A stretch of DNA of 41,594 nt from JADGHX01 sp035760965 (GCA_035760965.1 DASTRY010000067.1:1-41594), one strand, 5' to 3'; shown: positions 26,255-34,846, numbered from the stretch's first letter. Notes: generated by a model from the letters alone, not told the origin. Numbers and translations: made by a program.

Positions 26255-27525
26255 GGACCCGACTGGCCCTTGCGGCGCTCGCCGTACTCGTGCTCGCGCT
26301 TCTCGTGTTCCTGTTCGTTGGACCGAAGGATCGAACCGAAGGCGAGGCTCCGCCGCCGAGCGTTTCGCTGGGTGCCACCGCCATCGAGCGCGGACGCGCA
26401 CTCGTCACGCTCGCCGACTGCAGGCCCTGTCACACCGCGCGCGGCGGCGCAGACTTCGCAGGCGGACGCGCGATCACGACGCCTTTCGGCATTTTCTATT
26501 CGCCCAACATCACTCCGGACCCGCAGACCGGAATCGGTACATGGACGAGCGACGATTTCTGGCACGCGCTCCACAACGGCTACTCGCGCGACGGCCGCCC
26601 GCTCTATCCGACGTTTCCGTACACGAACTACACCAAGATCAGCAGACGCGACGCGCAGGACATGTACGAGTACCTGCGCACGATCGCGCCGGTCAGAAAG
26701 CCCTCGCGCGAACACGAGCTGCGGTTTCCGTACGACCGGACGGTGGCGCTGATGCTCTGGCGACGGCTGTTCTTTCGGCCCGGCGTGTACCAGCCGGACC
26801 CCGCGCACAGCAGCAAGTGGAACCGCGGCGCCTATCTCGTCGAAGGGCTCGCACATTGCAGCGCTTGTCACGAGGCGCGCAATTCGCTCGGCGCGATTCG
26901 CTCGGAGCGCAATCCGGCCGGCGGGCTCGTGCTCAACTGGTACGCGCCCTCGCTCGCACGCAGTCACGAAGCGGGCCTGCAGACATGGCCGGAGCAGCAG
27001 ATCGTCGAGTTCCTCGCGACGGGGCGAACAGCCGACGCGGCCGGTATGGGGCCGATGGCGGAAGTGATCTACGAGAGCCTGCAGCACGTGCCGCCGAGTG
27101 AGCTGGATGCGATGGCGGCGTATCTGAAGTCGATCCCTGGCGCCAGCGAGGCCAGGCCGTTGGTGACCTCGCGAGCGACCGATCCGGCGGTTCTCGCCAG
27201 CGGTCGCGAGATCTACGGGAAGAACTGCGCGCGCTGCCATGGCGACGATGGCAGAGGCAAGCCGCCCGCGGCGCTCGCACTCGCGGGCAATCGCGCGGTC
27301 ACGATGCCGTCTGTCACCAATCCCGTGCGCATCGTTCTGTATGGCGGCTATCCGCCGGGCACTGCGGGGAATCCACGTCCATTCGGCATGCCGCCGTTTG
27401 CGGACCGCCTGACCAATGTCGAGATCGCGGAGGTGCTCACTTATGTGCGCTCCGCATGGGGCAACCGAGCGGGCGCGGTCAGCGCGAACGATGTGCTGCG
27501 CAATCGAACCGGGCCGGAGTGGTGA
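26251..27525 (+). CDS. Triheme cytochrome c (AdhB/GADH subunit-like)
   Basis: This 424-aa protein has an N-terminal membrane anchor (residues about 5-24) and three CxxCH motifs (CRPCH, CSACH, CARCH). They are spaced as in the cytochrome subunit of membrane alcohol and gluconate dehydrogenases. Stretches TPFGIFYSPNITPD and GAYLVEGLAHCSACHEARN are typical of that family. In those enzymes it passes electrons from a dehydrogenase to ubiquinone. No dehydrogenase catalytic gene is present here. The start overlaps the diheme gene stop by 4 bases, so both are made together. Confidence 0.92.
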   Translation: MRTRLALAALAVLVLALLVFLFVGPKDRTEGEAPPPSVSLGATAIERGRALVTLADCRPCHTARGGADFAGGRAITTPFGIFYSPNITPDPQTGIGTWTSDDFWHALHNGYSRDGRPLYPTFPYTNYTKISRRDAQDMYEYLRTIAPVRKPSREHELRFPYDRTVALMLWRRLFFRPGVYQPDPAHSSKWNRGAYLVEGLAHCSACHEARNSLGAIRSERNPAGGLVLNWYAPSLARSHEAGLQTWPEQQIVEFLATGRTADAAGMGPMAEVIYESLQHVPPSELDAMAAYLKSIPGASEARPLVTSRATDPAVLASGREIYGKNCARCHGDDGRGKPPAALALAGNRAVTMPSVTNPVRIVLYGGYPPGTAGNPRPFGMPPFADRLTNVEIAEVLTYVRSAWGNRAGAVSANDVLRNRTGPEW

Positions 27526-27658
27526 TGCGTGACGATCTCGGGCCTTGCTATGCGGCCGAGCCACGTCGCATCGTCAGGTGCTACGAGTGGGCGAAGGCAA
27601 AGCGCCGTCGTGCCGCCCAGACCACGACGGTCGTGCGCCTCGTCCGCTGAGCTTTGCC

Positions 27659-28744
27659 TCAGCTCTCGCCGAGCGCTCTGCAGGCTCGGAATATGAAGTC
27701 GGCCGTGCGTCCGTACACGGCCGTTTGCCACGCCGGATTCTCGCAGTAGAACGCGTCGCGCATCTGCGAGCGAATCGCGTCGCGCGTGGCGCGCTCCGCC
27801 GCGCCGCCGTAAGCATGCAGCCAATGGTCGGCGCGCAACGCCGTCAGGACCTCGAGCATCGGCCGTGTTCCGAATTCGAGCCCGACGTACGTGATTTCTG
27901 CGTGGCCCAGTGTGGCGGCAATGCCGTCCGCAACGGTGCCGGCGAGTTGCGCGGAAACGGACTCATCCGCGGAAAGGTCGCGCACATCCGTGCCGTACCA
28001 TTTGCGCGCGCGCTCGAGGTCCGCCGTACCGCGCGGCACGACAATGGGCTCGCCATAGCCGGTGGGCCCGAGGCCGGTGTGGAGATCGAGCACGGCGATG
28101 CGCGGCACGGCCCGAAGCGGAGCGAGAACCTGCGCCAGCGTGCGCGCGGACCACGATGGCTGCGTGCCGCCGTAGAACAAGCCAGTGGGGTGCGTGAACT
28201 GCCCGGCGGTGAGCGCAGTTTGAAATGCGCGCAGCCCGTGCTGCTGGATGAAGGCTTGTATCGCGAGATCGGCTTGCTGCCGAACCGCGCCCTGCCATTC
28301 GCGAGGCACCAGCCAATCGTGCAAGGGCGCGTACGCGTCGGACGAAGGCAGCGCGCTTCCGAAATCCACGAAGTTGCGATTCAGATCGACGCCCTCCTCG
28401 TTCACGCGTCGCAGCCAGGAAAATCCGTATGGATTGAAGGCGTGGATGAGAAGCGCGCAGGCGTTTGCGGGCAACGCGTCGTAGAGCCGATCCACGAAGA
28501 ACCCGACCTGGCACCCGGACCCGCCGAATCCCTCGACGCCGTGCGTCCCTGAAATGATGATCAGCGCGGAGGCCGGGTCGGATGCACCGAGCCGCGCAAC
28601 ATCCATCGTGAGCGCTTCATCGCGCGCGCCGCGATGATTCGGCAGCTCATGCGACTCGAGCGACGCGCCGGCGGCCTGCGCACTCGTCCGGAAGCGCTCG
28701 CGCGCGGCGATGTAGTCGGGGCTGAAGTAATCGGCGACTGGCAT
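27659..28744 (-). CDS. M14-like carboxypeptidase, DUF2817 family
   Basis: This 361-aa protein fits the DUF2817 group of zinc carboxypeptidase-like proteins. The zinc HxxE motif is His68 and Glu71 in SGTHGVEGFGGSG. A conserved NPYGFSWLRRVNEEGVDLNRNF lies in the middle, and the later DLHTGLGPTGYGEP supplies the third metal ligand. No signal peptide is seen. It likely hydrolyses a peptide or amide bond in the cytosol; the substrate is unknown. GGGAG lies 8 bases upstream of the ATG. It is convergent with the triheme gene and diverges from the TerB-like gene. Confidence 0.88.
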   Translation of the reverse strand: MPVADYFSPDYIAARERFRTSAQAAGASLESHELPNHRGARDEALTMDVARLGASDPASALIIISGTHGVEGFGGSGCQVGFFVDRLYDALPANACALLIHAFNPYGFSWLRRVNEEGVDLNRNFVDFGSALPSSDAYAPLHDWLVPREWQGAVRQQADLAIQAFIQQHGLRAFQTALTAGQFTHPTGLFYGGTQPSWSARTLAQVLAPLRAVPRIAVLDLHTGLGPTGYGEPIVVPRGTADLERARKWYGTDVRDLSADESVSAQLAGTVADGIAATLGHAEITYVGLEFGTRPMLEVLTALRADHWLHAYGGAAERATRDAIRSQMRDAFYCENPAWQTAVYGRTADFIFRACRALGES

Positions 28745-28961
28745 GAGGCGGCTCCCTGCGCTCGAAAGGGGCGACGCACTGTAGGACCGCGCGACGACAA
28801 ATTACAACTCGACCGACGCACCCAGACAGACGGCCCAGTGCGATGGAAGCGGCCATTGGGCTATTGCCCGCACGAAGACGCTGACCGCCGTCGGCGACTC
28901 ACCCAGGGAAGGACCTTCTCCCAGCCGAGGTCTATACGCGGGAACCGCGAGTTGGGCATTC

Positions 28962-28976
28962 TGTCCATACCGGACA
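28962..28976 (+). promoter_or_regulatory. Small dyad upstream of TerB-like gene
   Basis: TGTCC and GGACA are perfect 5-base arms around ATACC, 24 bases upstream of the ATG at 29000. With arms this short it may be chance. No ribosome site is obvious in this leader. Confidence 0.2.
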
Positions 28977-28999
28977 CCGCCCCACTGCCCCGTCGCCTC

Positions 29000-29470
29000 A
29001 TGCTCAAAGCCCTGCGCACCTTCTTCGACCAACACCTCGCTCCCCCGTCGGAAGAAACGCATGCCGATGCTGAGCGGCGCGCGCAACTCGCCGCCGCCGT
29101 GCTGCTCGTCGAAGTGGCCCGCAGCGACCACACGTTCTCCGATAGCGAACGCGAGAGCGTGCTGGCATCCGTGCAGCGCAAGTTTCACTTGAGCGAGGCG
29201 GAAGCTCGGCAATTGCTCGAGCTCGCAGAGCTGGAGTCGCGCGCGGCGCACGACATCTATCAGTTCACCTCGCAGATCGACGCCACGTTCTCGCTGGACG
29301 AGAAGCTGCGGCTGCTCGAGGAGCTCTGGCGCGCGGCGTACTCCGACAAAGTGCTGCATGCGTACGAGGAGCACCTGATCCGCCGCGTGGCCGATCTACT
29401 GCACCTGTCCCATTCGCAATTCATCCGCGCAAAGCTGCGCGTGCTCGCCGACTCGTCCTCCCGAAACTGA
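29000..29470 (+). CDS. TerB-family tellurite resistance-like protein
   Basis: This 156-aa protein is a TerB-like all-helical domain. It has AAVLLVEVARSDHTFSDSERESVLASVQRKF, with the acidic residues expected of the metal-binding region, followed by further helices to VADLLHLSHSQFIRAKLRVL. TerB domains occur in envelope stress and metal-response proteins, not only tellurite resistance. No other ter gene is nearby. The ATG at 29000 is the first plausible start; the ribosome site is weak. Confidence 0.8.
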   Translation: MLKALRTFFDQHLAPPSEETHADAERRAQLAAAVLLVEVARSDHTFSDSERESVLASVQRKFHLSEAEARQLLELAELESRAAHDIYQFTSQIDATFSLDEKLRLLEELWRAAYSDKVLHAYEEHLIRRVADLLHLSHSQFIRAKLRVLADSSSRN

Positions 29471-29474
29471 GGGC

Positions 29475-29491
29475 GGCGGTGGGGCACCGCC
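29475..29491 (+). terminator. Short hairpin between convergent genes
   Basis: GGCGGTG and CACCGCC are perfect 7-base arms around GGG, filling the 24-base gap between the TerB-like and SnoaL-like genes. It could serve both transcripts, but no T-tract follows on either strand. Confidence 0.45.
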
Positions 29492-29494
29492 CGT

Positions 29495-29881
29495 TCAGAG
29501 CTCGCCATTCTCGTTCTTCGGTTCCGCCGCGAGGGGCTGCATCACATCCCAATGCTCGGCGATGCGCCCGTTCTGGATGCGGAAGATGTCCACGACCTTG
29601 AACCCCGCCTCACCCGGCGTGAACACGACGTGGACGTGCGCCGCCACCAGGTCGCCGTCGGCGAGCATGCGCTTCACGTGGTGTCGGACGTGCGGGTACT
29701 TCTTTTTCGCGCGCTCCAGCATGTCCTTCAAGCCCTGCGCGCCGGTCGCGACATTCGGGTTGTGCTGGATGTACCCCGGATCGAACAAGGCATCGACGGC
29801 GGCGGTGTCGAGGCGGTCGAGCACCTCCGCATACACGCGCTCGACCAATCGCAGATTTGCGGTCTCTAGCTCGCTTCGCAT
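29495..29881 (-). CDS. SnoaL-like (NTF2 fold) protein
   Basis: This protein of about 128 aa belongs to the SnoaL/NTF2-like superfamily. It has LRLVERVYAEVLDRLDTAAVDALFDPGYIQHNPNVATG, a conserved HNP in the cavity region, and VDIFRIQNGRIAEHWDVMQP near the end. Such proteins are small-molecule isomerases, cyclases or ligand binders. The ATG at 29881 has GAGGG about 4-5 bases upstream; an ATG at 29905 is also possible. It diverges from the exported hypothetical gene, whose GTG is only 50 bases away. Confidence 0.85.
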   Translation of the reverse strand: MRSELETANLRLVERVYAEVLDRLDTAAVDALFDPGYIQHNPNVATGAQGLKDMLERAKKKYPHVRHHVKRMLADGDLVAAHVHVVFTPGEAGFKVVDIFRIQNGRIAEHWDVMQPLAAEPKNENGEL

Positions 29882-29931
29882 GGGGCCCTCGAAATTCGGT
29901 ACCATCGCCCGCAGACGATTGGAGCGCAGGC

Positions 29932-30378
29932 GTGTCCCACAAGCAGTCTCGATCTGTTGTCCTCGCCATGCTGTGGCTGGCTTCGACCGCCGCATGGAAT
30001 GTCGCACATGCCGACCCGCTGCGCGATCGGATTCAAGCCTGCGCCGCGAATCGGGACGACGCCGCCCGGCTGCGGTGCTTCGATGAGCTGGCTGCCGCCA
30101 TGCCGCCCGAGAAACCTGCCGAACCGGCGCCTTCGGCGCGCGCGTCTCGTCCGCCTCCTCCCGAGACTCAGACGGCGCGCATCGCTTCCGTCTCGCAGCC
30201 GGATGGCCGGAAGTACCGCATCGTGCTCGACAATGACGAGGTGTGGCAGGAAACCGAGCACGTGCGCGACATGGAGCTCGAGCCCGGACAGACGGTGCGC
30301 ATCAAGCCAGGCGTCCTGGGCTCGTTCTTCCTGATCGTCGAGTCGGGGCGCAGCACTCGCGTCCGGCGGATTCGCTGA
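29932..30378 (+). CDS. Exported hypothetical protein with Cys-containing helix
   Basis: This 148-aa product has a Sec signal peptide ending AHA-DP. It is followed by a short helical motif IQACAANRDDAARLRCFDELA, in which two cysteines sit around an RLRCFD element seen in several proteobacterial envelope proteins, including some near type VI secretion genes. A Pro-rich linker leads to a C-terminal beta-rich domain (WQETEHVRDMELEPGQTVRIKPG to the end) resembling an SH3-like fold. Function is unknown. The GTG at 29932 has GGAG about 8-9 bases upstream and starts directly at the signal peptide. Confidence 0.72.
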   Translation: MSHKQSRSVVLAMLWLASTAAWNVAHADPLRDRIQACAANRDDAARLRCFDELAAAMPPEKPAEPAPSARASRPPPPETQTARIASVSQPDGRKYRIVLDNDEVWQETEHVRDMELEPGQTVRIKPGVLGSFFLIVESGRSTRVRRIR

Positions 30379-30398
30379 GTGCGCGACGAGCGGCGAGA

Positions 30399-31850
30399 CT
30401 AGAGCGAGGAGCAGGCATCCCGCGCGCACTCTGCGGCGCGCTCGCGAGCACGCTCGGCGAAGGCGGGCTTCGTTGCCGAGAGAATCTCCAGCAGGTCGGC
30501 GCGCATGCCCGGCGAGAGATGCGCGAAGGGGGCGCTGCTGTCGCGACCGCTCAGGACGTCCGCGAGGCGCGTGTAGACGTATTCCTTGTCGCACCCGGGC
30601 AGCCCCTCGAAGCCGCCCGAGTACACGAGGTAGCTGAGCGGATACTTGAACAGGCGCGTCTGCAGGTCGAGTTCGCGCAGCGAGCGTCCCTTCGGGTCGC
30701 GCGGTCCTTGCGCCTCGAACCAGCGATCGAAACCGGACGTGCTGGTGATCTTGTCTTCCGGCGCAGTGGCATCGACGAACAGCATGCCGCGCACGAGCGC
30801 CTCGAGCATGGATTTCAGCGGTTTCTGCACCGTGGGCGGCAGCGCCGACCAGCGCACGGCGCCGGAGGGATCGAGGCCGTTGCGCGCGAGCACGGTGCGC
30901 GATTTGAAATTGGCACGCGTGATGAAGCCGCCGATGTGCGCCTGATGCTCGAACACGAGCAGCGCGACGATGTCGCTCTTGGCGGTGAGATAGGGCCGCG
31001 TGTCGAAGAGCCCCTGCAGCGTGTCGAGATTTCCGCGGCGCAGGCTGTCGACATTCTCCGGATCTTCGCCCGGCTCCGCGAGAATATTGCCGAGATGCTG
31101 CTGCTTGCCGTGCTGGCCCGTCACGTACCAGCCGGCCCAGCGGTCGCGGATGGGCGTATGGTCGGTCGTCTCCTCGCCGGGGCGTCCGGTGAGCGCTTCG
31201 CCATTCGTGTCCACGAGGGTCGAGAGAAAGAGGAATCGCGGCACGCCGCCGCCCGCCATGCCCCACGTGTCGTGACAGGTCAGGCAGCGCGAAGTCTCCC
31301 GATCGATGCGGACTTCCGCCGGCGACTCGTTCGAGAGCGTGTAGAAGACCGGGCCGAGCGCGTCATCCATGGTGGCGATCTCGAGGAACTGCGTCCCCGG
31401 TATCCACGCGACGTACGTGTCGTCGTTGAAGTAGATCGCGCGCGGAGTCGCCGCGCGAATGAGCGTGAACTGCAGGCTCGTCTTCGAGTACACGAGCGTC
31501 TGTGAGCTCGGATCGATGCCGAGCGCCGCCAGCACGGAGTCGAGATAGCCGCGCGGCGGCTGGAACTTCAACCGCACCTCGCCGCGCTCCAGGCGGGACT
31601 GCAGCCGCGCGATCGCGTTCTGAGTGGGCTCGTTCGAATAGCCGACAGCCGGATAGTCGGTGTCGTAGCGCAGGGCTCCGTGCGCGCCGGACCGCCCCGC
31701 CACCACCGCGGGAGCGGGCGCCTCACTGGCGGACTCTGCCGCCGCGCGCGCCTCTACAGGCACAGCCGCGCAGATAATCAGGGCCGCTGCGGCCAGAGCG
31801 GCGGTACCCCACCGCCCGAGCCGTCCCGATTCTGTAAAGCAGGTGCTCAT
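30399..31850 (-). CDS. Large exported mono-heme cytochrome c-like protein
   Basis: This 483-aa protein has a signal peptide (hydrophobic residues about 16-30, then VEARAAA) and a single heme site, CLTCH, at SRCLTCHDTWGMAGGG. It has no further CxxCH. The rest has no domain I recognise. It contains LKFQPPRGYLDSVLAALGIDP, many aromatic and charged residues, an LSNESPAEV stretch before the heme, and Cys residues in GCDKEY and at the C-terminus (ECARDACSSL). Size and single heme suggest an enzyme or sensor rather than a carrier. The start at 31850 directly precedes the signal. It lies after the norB-sirB2 pair with 213 bases between, where an NsrR-like palindrome sits. Confidence 0.72.
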   Translation of the reverse strand: MSTCFTESGRLGRWGTAALAAAALIICAAVPVEARAAAESASEAPAPAVVAGRSGAHGALRYDTDYPAVGYSNEPTQNAIARLQSRLERGEVRLKFQPPRGYLDSVLAALGIDPSSQTLVYSKTSLQFTLIRAATPRAIYFNDDTYVAWIPGTQFLEIATMDDALGPVFYTLSNESPAEVRIDRETSRCLTCHDTWGMAGGGVPRFLFLSTLVDTNGEALTGRPGEETTDHTPIRDRWAGWYVTGQHGKQQHLGNILAEPGEDPENVDSLRRGNLDTLQGLFDTRPYLTAKSDIVALLVFEHQAHIGGFITRANFKSRTVLARNGLDPSGAVRWSALPPTVQKPLKSMLEALVRGMLFVDATAPEDKITSTSGFDRWFEAQGPRDPKGRSLRELDLQTRLFKYPLSYLVYSGGFEGLPGCDKEYVYTRLADVLSGRDSSAPFAHLSPGMRADLLEILSATKPAFAERARERAAECARDACSSL

Positions 31851-31905
31851 ACTCGCGGCAAATTCTCGAAACGCGAGCGGAGCCTGACAACCGCCATGTT
31901 CCGAA

Positions 31906-31922
31906 ATGCATAAAACATGTAT
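31906..31922 (-). promoter_or_regulatory. NsrR-like palindrome
   Basis: The 17 bases ATGCAT-AAAAC-ATGTAT match the NsrR-type pattern ATGYATTT-n-AAATRCAT at 12 of 16 defined positions, by my own alignment. It sits 56 bases upstream of the mono-heme gene start, in the expected promoter position and in an AT-rich patch. No nsrR gene is in this window. Confidence 0.4.
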
Positions 31923-32063
31923 TGAAAATCGATCTTTTCCGCTTCGACAAAGGAGGCTTCGCGCCAGACGGCGGAATCGTTCTGGCCGCCTGTGCAAGCG
32001 CCGTGGGAGCGCGCGTGCAGTCGCCGCGCGCCCCCGCGCTCTTCGACTAGCGAAGCCGCAAGC

Positions 32064-32465
32064 TCACTGCACGAGCCGCGCGAAGATGCCGAGTGGGTTG
32101 TGGGTCCGTGCAATCGTCACGATGAACCCGAACACAAGTAGTGCCGCGATGGCGCAAACCCGCCGCACGGCCTTCGTTCGCGCCCTTTTGAGAGCGAAAG
32201 TCCCGAGGACGATGTAAACGACGACGAGGGCGACCTTCACCGTCAGCCACGAATTGACGAACGGAAACTGGTGCAGCACCGTCATCAGCATCAGCGCCGA
32301 GGTCAGCAGGATCGTGTCGATCGTGTAGCTGAGATACCGAATCGGCCCGGCCATCGCCCAGCGCTGGCCGAATTGCACGGCGAGGGCGCGCAAGGCGAAG
32401 AGCGCGCCGCTCGCCGAGATGGATAGGATGTGAACCAGCTTGATCTGCGGATAAAACTCGATCAC
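32064..32465 (-). CDS. SirB2-family membrane protein
   Basis: This 133-aa protein has four hydrophobic helices and the SirB-type start YPQIKLVHILSISASGALFALRALAV, with a histidine in the first helix and an Arg in the turn. The family name comes from an invasion regulator, but the members are small membrane proteins of unknown chemistry, sometimes near respiratory genes. The start is a GTG that overlaps the norB stop (GTGA), so it is translated with norB. Confidence 0.85.
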   Translation of the reverse strand: MIEFYPQIKLVHILSISASGALFALRALAVQFGQRWAMAGPIRYLSYTIDTILLTSALMLMTVLHQFPFVNSWLTVKVALVVVYIVLGTFALKRARTKAVRRVCAIAALLVFGFIVTIARTHNPLGIFARLVQ

Positions 32466-34753
32466 GTCCTACCCGCAGAACCCGCTTGCCCCGCTCCGGT
32501 CAGACCCGGCTCGCGCCGCGGAGCAATCCAGAGACGGATGACGAACCACGTGAACAGCAGCGCACCGATGCTGAAGATGGTGTCGCCCGGCACGCGCAGC
32601 CACACGAGCAGCTCGACCAGCGGCTGATGCATGAACTCCGCTGAGCGCGCATACCAGTAGCCGTGATCGATCGCTGCGAGCAGCTGCAGGGTGCCGATCG
32701 GAAGCAGCGTCAACAGTGCCATCAATGCCAAACCGATGTTGAAACTCCAGAACGCAGAGCTCAGCAGGCGCTCGTTCCACAAGAGCCCGGGTTTCAGCCC
32801 GCGCAGGCAGAAGAGCACGAGACCGATGCCCAGCATCCCGTACACGCCGAAGAGCGCCGTGTGCCCGTGGAGCGGCGTCAGGTTCAAGCCCTGCATGTAG
32901 TAGAGCGACAGCGGCGGGTTGATGAGAAACCCGAAGAGGCCCGCACCGACGAGATTCCAGAACGCCACCGCGATGAAGAACATGATGGGCCAACGATAGC
33001 GCACCATCCAGGACGTTGCGTGCCCGAGCTTGTAGGTGTGATACGCCTCGAAACCGATGTACGCGAGCGGCACCACCTCGAGGGCCGAGAAGCTCGCACC
33101 CAGCGCGAGGACGGGAGCCGGCGTTCCGGCGAAGTACAAGTGATGGAGCGTGCCCAGCACGCCGCCCGCCATGAACACGATGGTCGCGAAGAGCACCGCG
33201 ACGGTCGCCGAGCGCTCCGCGAGCAGCCCGAGGCGAGTGAACAGGAAGGCGATGACCGCGGTCGCGAAGACCTCGAAGAAGCCTTCCACCCACAGATGCA
33301 CCAGCCACCAGCGCCAGTACTCGACCATCGACAGCGAGGTGTGCTCGTTCCACAAGAGTCCGGCGCCATAGAAGAGACCGATGGCGACGGTCGAGAGGAA
33401 CAGCAACCCGACGATCGACTTGCTGTCGCCGCCGCGCTTGATCGCGGGCCACAGCGCACGACCGACGAGGGTCAGCCACAGCATGAGGCCGATGAAGAGG
33501 AACCACTGCCAGAAGCGGCCGATGTCCGCGTACTCCCAGCCCTGGTGACCGAACCAGAAATTGCGTTCGAGGCCGAGCTTCTGCATCACTGCGAGCCACT
33601 GCCCCGCAAAGGCGCCGACAACGATCACGAGCAGGCACACCCACAGCAGATTCACGCCCAGTCGTTGATACTTCGGCTCGTGTCCCGAGATGGCCGGTGC
33701 GATGTAGAGGCCGGTGCCGAGCCAGGCGGTCGCGATCCACAGCACTGCGAGCTGCGTGTGCCAGGTTCGCGTCAGCGAGTACGGCAGGACGTCGGCGATC
33801 GGCATGCCGTACAACTGCTGGCCTTCGACCGAATAGTGGGCCGTCGTCGCGCCGAGAAGAATCTGAACGAGGAACAGCGCGAGCACCACCCAGAAATATT
33901 TGGCCGTGGCGCGCATCGAGGGCGTGATGCGCACGAGCGCCAATGGATCGGCGCTCGGCAGTTTCGCCGGCGCCTCCTCACGTCCGTGCGAGACGGCATG
34001 GTGCCAGCCGAGCAGCGCGATGCCGGCGATCAGAAACAGCACGCTGAACGCGGACCAGAGGTATGTGCTCGCAGGAGGACGATTGCCGATCAGGGGCTCG
34101 CTTGGCCAGTTGTTCGTGTACGTGATGTGCGAGCCAGGCCGTTCCGTCATCGCCGCCCACGCGGTCCACCAGAAGAACGCCGCGAGCGCGCGGCGATTCT
34201 CCGCGTCGGGCACCGTATCGTTTTTCATCGCATACGCGACGCGCAGCTTTGCGGTGTCGCCGTCGTTGCCGAAGAGTCGCTCGTAGTGGTCTGCAACCGT
34301 GCGGATAGCGGCCGCGCGCTCCGCATCGATGGTGATCGTCTGCGTCGCGGCGTCATACGTGTTCTTGCGCAGCCTCGTCTCGAGGCGTCCGCGCAGCGCG
34401 GCCTGCCGCTCTTCCGGAAGCGCCGCGTAGCTGTCCGCAGTGCCTTCGCTGCGAGCCCACGAGTCGAGGATCGCCGTGGCCTCACGATGCAGCCAATCGG
34501 CACTCCAGTCGGGGGCCACGTACGCGCCGTGTCCCCAGATCGAGCCGAGCTCCATTCCGCCCATCGACTGCCATACCTGGCGGCCCTTCTCGATGTCCGC
34601 GCGCGTGTAGATGACCTGCCCTTGCGCGCTGACGAGCCGCTCCGGCATCGGCGGCGCCTGATGGCTGATATCCGCGCCGATCCACAGCAATACACCGAAC
34701 GATGCGACCAGCAGTGTCGCGAGTGCAATCCACAGCTTCCGTGTCGAGCTCAT
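32462..34753 (-). CDS. norB: Quinol-dependent nitric oxide reductase (qNor)
   Basis: This 763-aa protein is a single-chain qNor. An N-terminal helix and a cytochrome c-like fold lacking a CxxCH (RQVWQSMGGMELGSIWGHGAYVAPDWSADWLHRE) precede about twelve helices with the heme-b/FeB site. HHA, TRTWHTQLAVLW and FGHQGWEYAD carry histidines, and LHHLYFAGTPA holds the HH pair. It reduces NO to N2O with electrons from quinol. The ATG at 34753 is preceded by an AGG-rich site; 34843 would add a 30-residue basic tail. It is coupled to the SirB2-like gene. NO detoxification is more likely than full denitrification, since no nir or nos gene is seen. Confidence 0.95.
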   Translation of the reverse strand: MSSTRKLWIALATLLVASFGVLLWIGADISHQAPPMPERLVSAQGQVIYTRADIEKGRQVWQSMGGMELGSIWGHGAYVAPDWSADWLHREATAILDSWARSEGTADSYAALPEERQAALRGRLETRLRKNTYDAATQTITIDAERAAAIRTVADHYERLFGNDGDTAKLRVAYAMKNDTVPDAENRRALAAFFWWTAWAAMTERPGSHITYTNNWPSEPLIGNRPPASTYLWSAFSVLFLIAGIALLGWHHAVSHGREEAPAKLPSADPLALVRITPSMRATAKYFWVVLALFLVQILLGATTAHYSVEGQQLYGMPIADVLPYSLTRTWHTQLAVLWIATAWLGTGLYIAPAISGHEPKYQRLGVNLLWVCLLVIVVGAFAGQWLAVMQKLGLERNFWFGHQGWEYADIGRFWQWFLFIGLMLWLTLVGRALWPAIKRGGDSKSIVGLLFLSTVAIGLFYGAGLLWNEHTSLSMVEYWRWWLVHLWVEGFFEVFATAVIAFLFTRLGLLAERSATVAVLFATIVFMAGGVLGTLHHLYFAGTPAPVLALGASFSALEVVPLAYIGFEAYHTYKLGHATSWMVRYRWPIMFFIAVAFWNLVGAGLFGFLINPPLSLYYMQGLNLTPLHGHTALFGVYGMLGIGLVLFCLRGLKPGLLWNERLLSSAFWSFNIGLALMALLTLLPIGTLQLLAAIDHGYWYARSAEFMHQPLVELLVWLRVPGDTIFSIGALLFTWFVIRLWIAPRREPGLTGAGQAGSAGRT

Positions 34754-34811
34754 GACCGCCCCTAACCTGGTATTTTTCAGTGCCGCGATGTTCAGGGCAG
34801 CCGGCGTACGC

Positions 34812-34846
34812 TGCATCGTGTGGAATGCACTTGGGCTACGCACAAG
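34812..34846 (-). promoter_or_regulatory. Two dyads upstream of norB
   Basis: TGCAT (34812-34816) and ATGCA (34825-34829) are perfect 5-base arms with an 8-base spacer. CTTG (34830-34833) and CAAG (34843-34846) are perfect arms with a 9-base spacer. The second resembles an FNR/Dnr site but is one base too long. They sit 59-93 bases upstream of the norB ATG and could be NO-responsive operators. Confidence 0.35.

Noticed and set aside
27526..27658. Possible terminator between the convergent triheme and DUF2817 genes
   Set aside because: I could not find a stem long enough to call with confidence.
32663..34765. A 700-codon plus-strand open frame opposite norB
   Set aside because: Antisense shadow of norB; composition biased to Glu, Arg and His.
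34830..34846. FNR/Dnr site upstream of norB
   Set aside because: The CAA half is one base too far from TTG for a standard site; kept only as part of the dyad observation.
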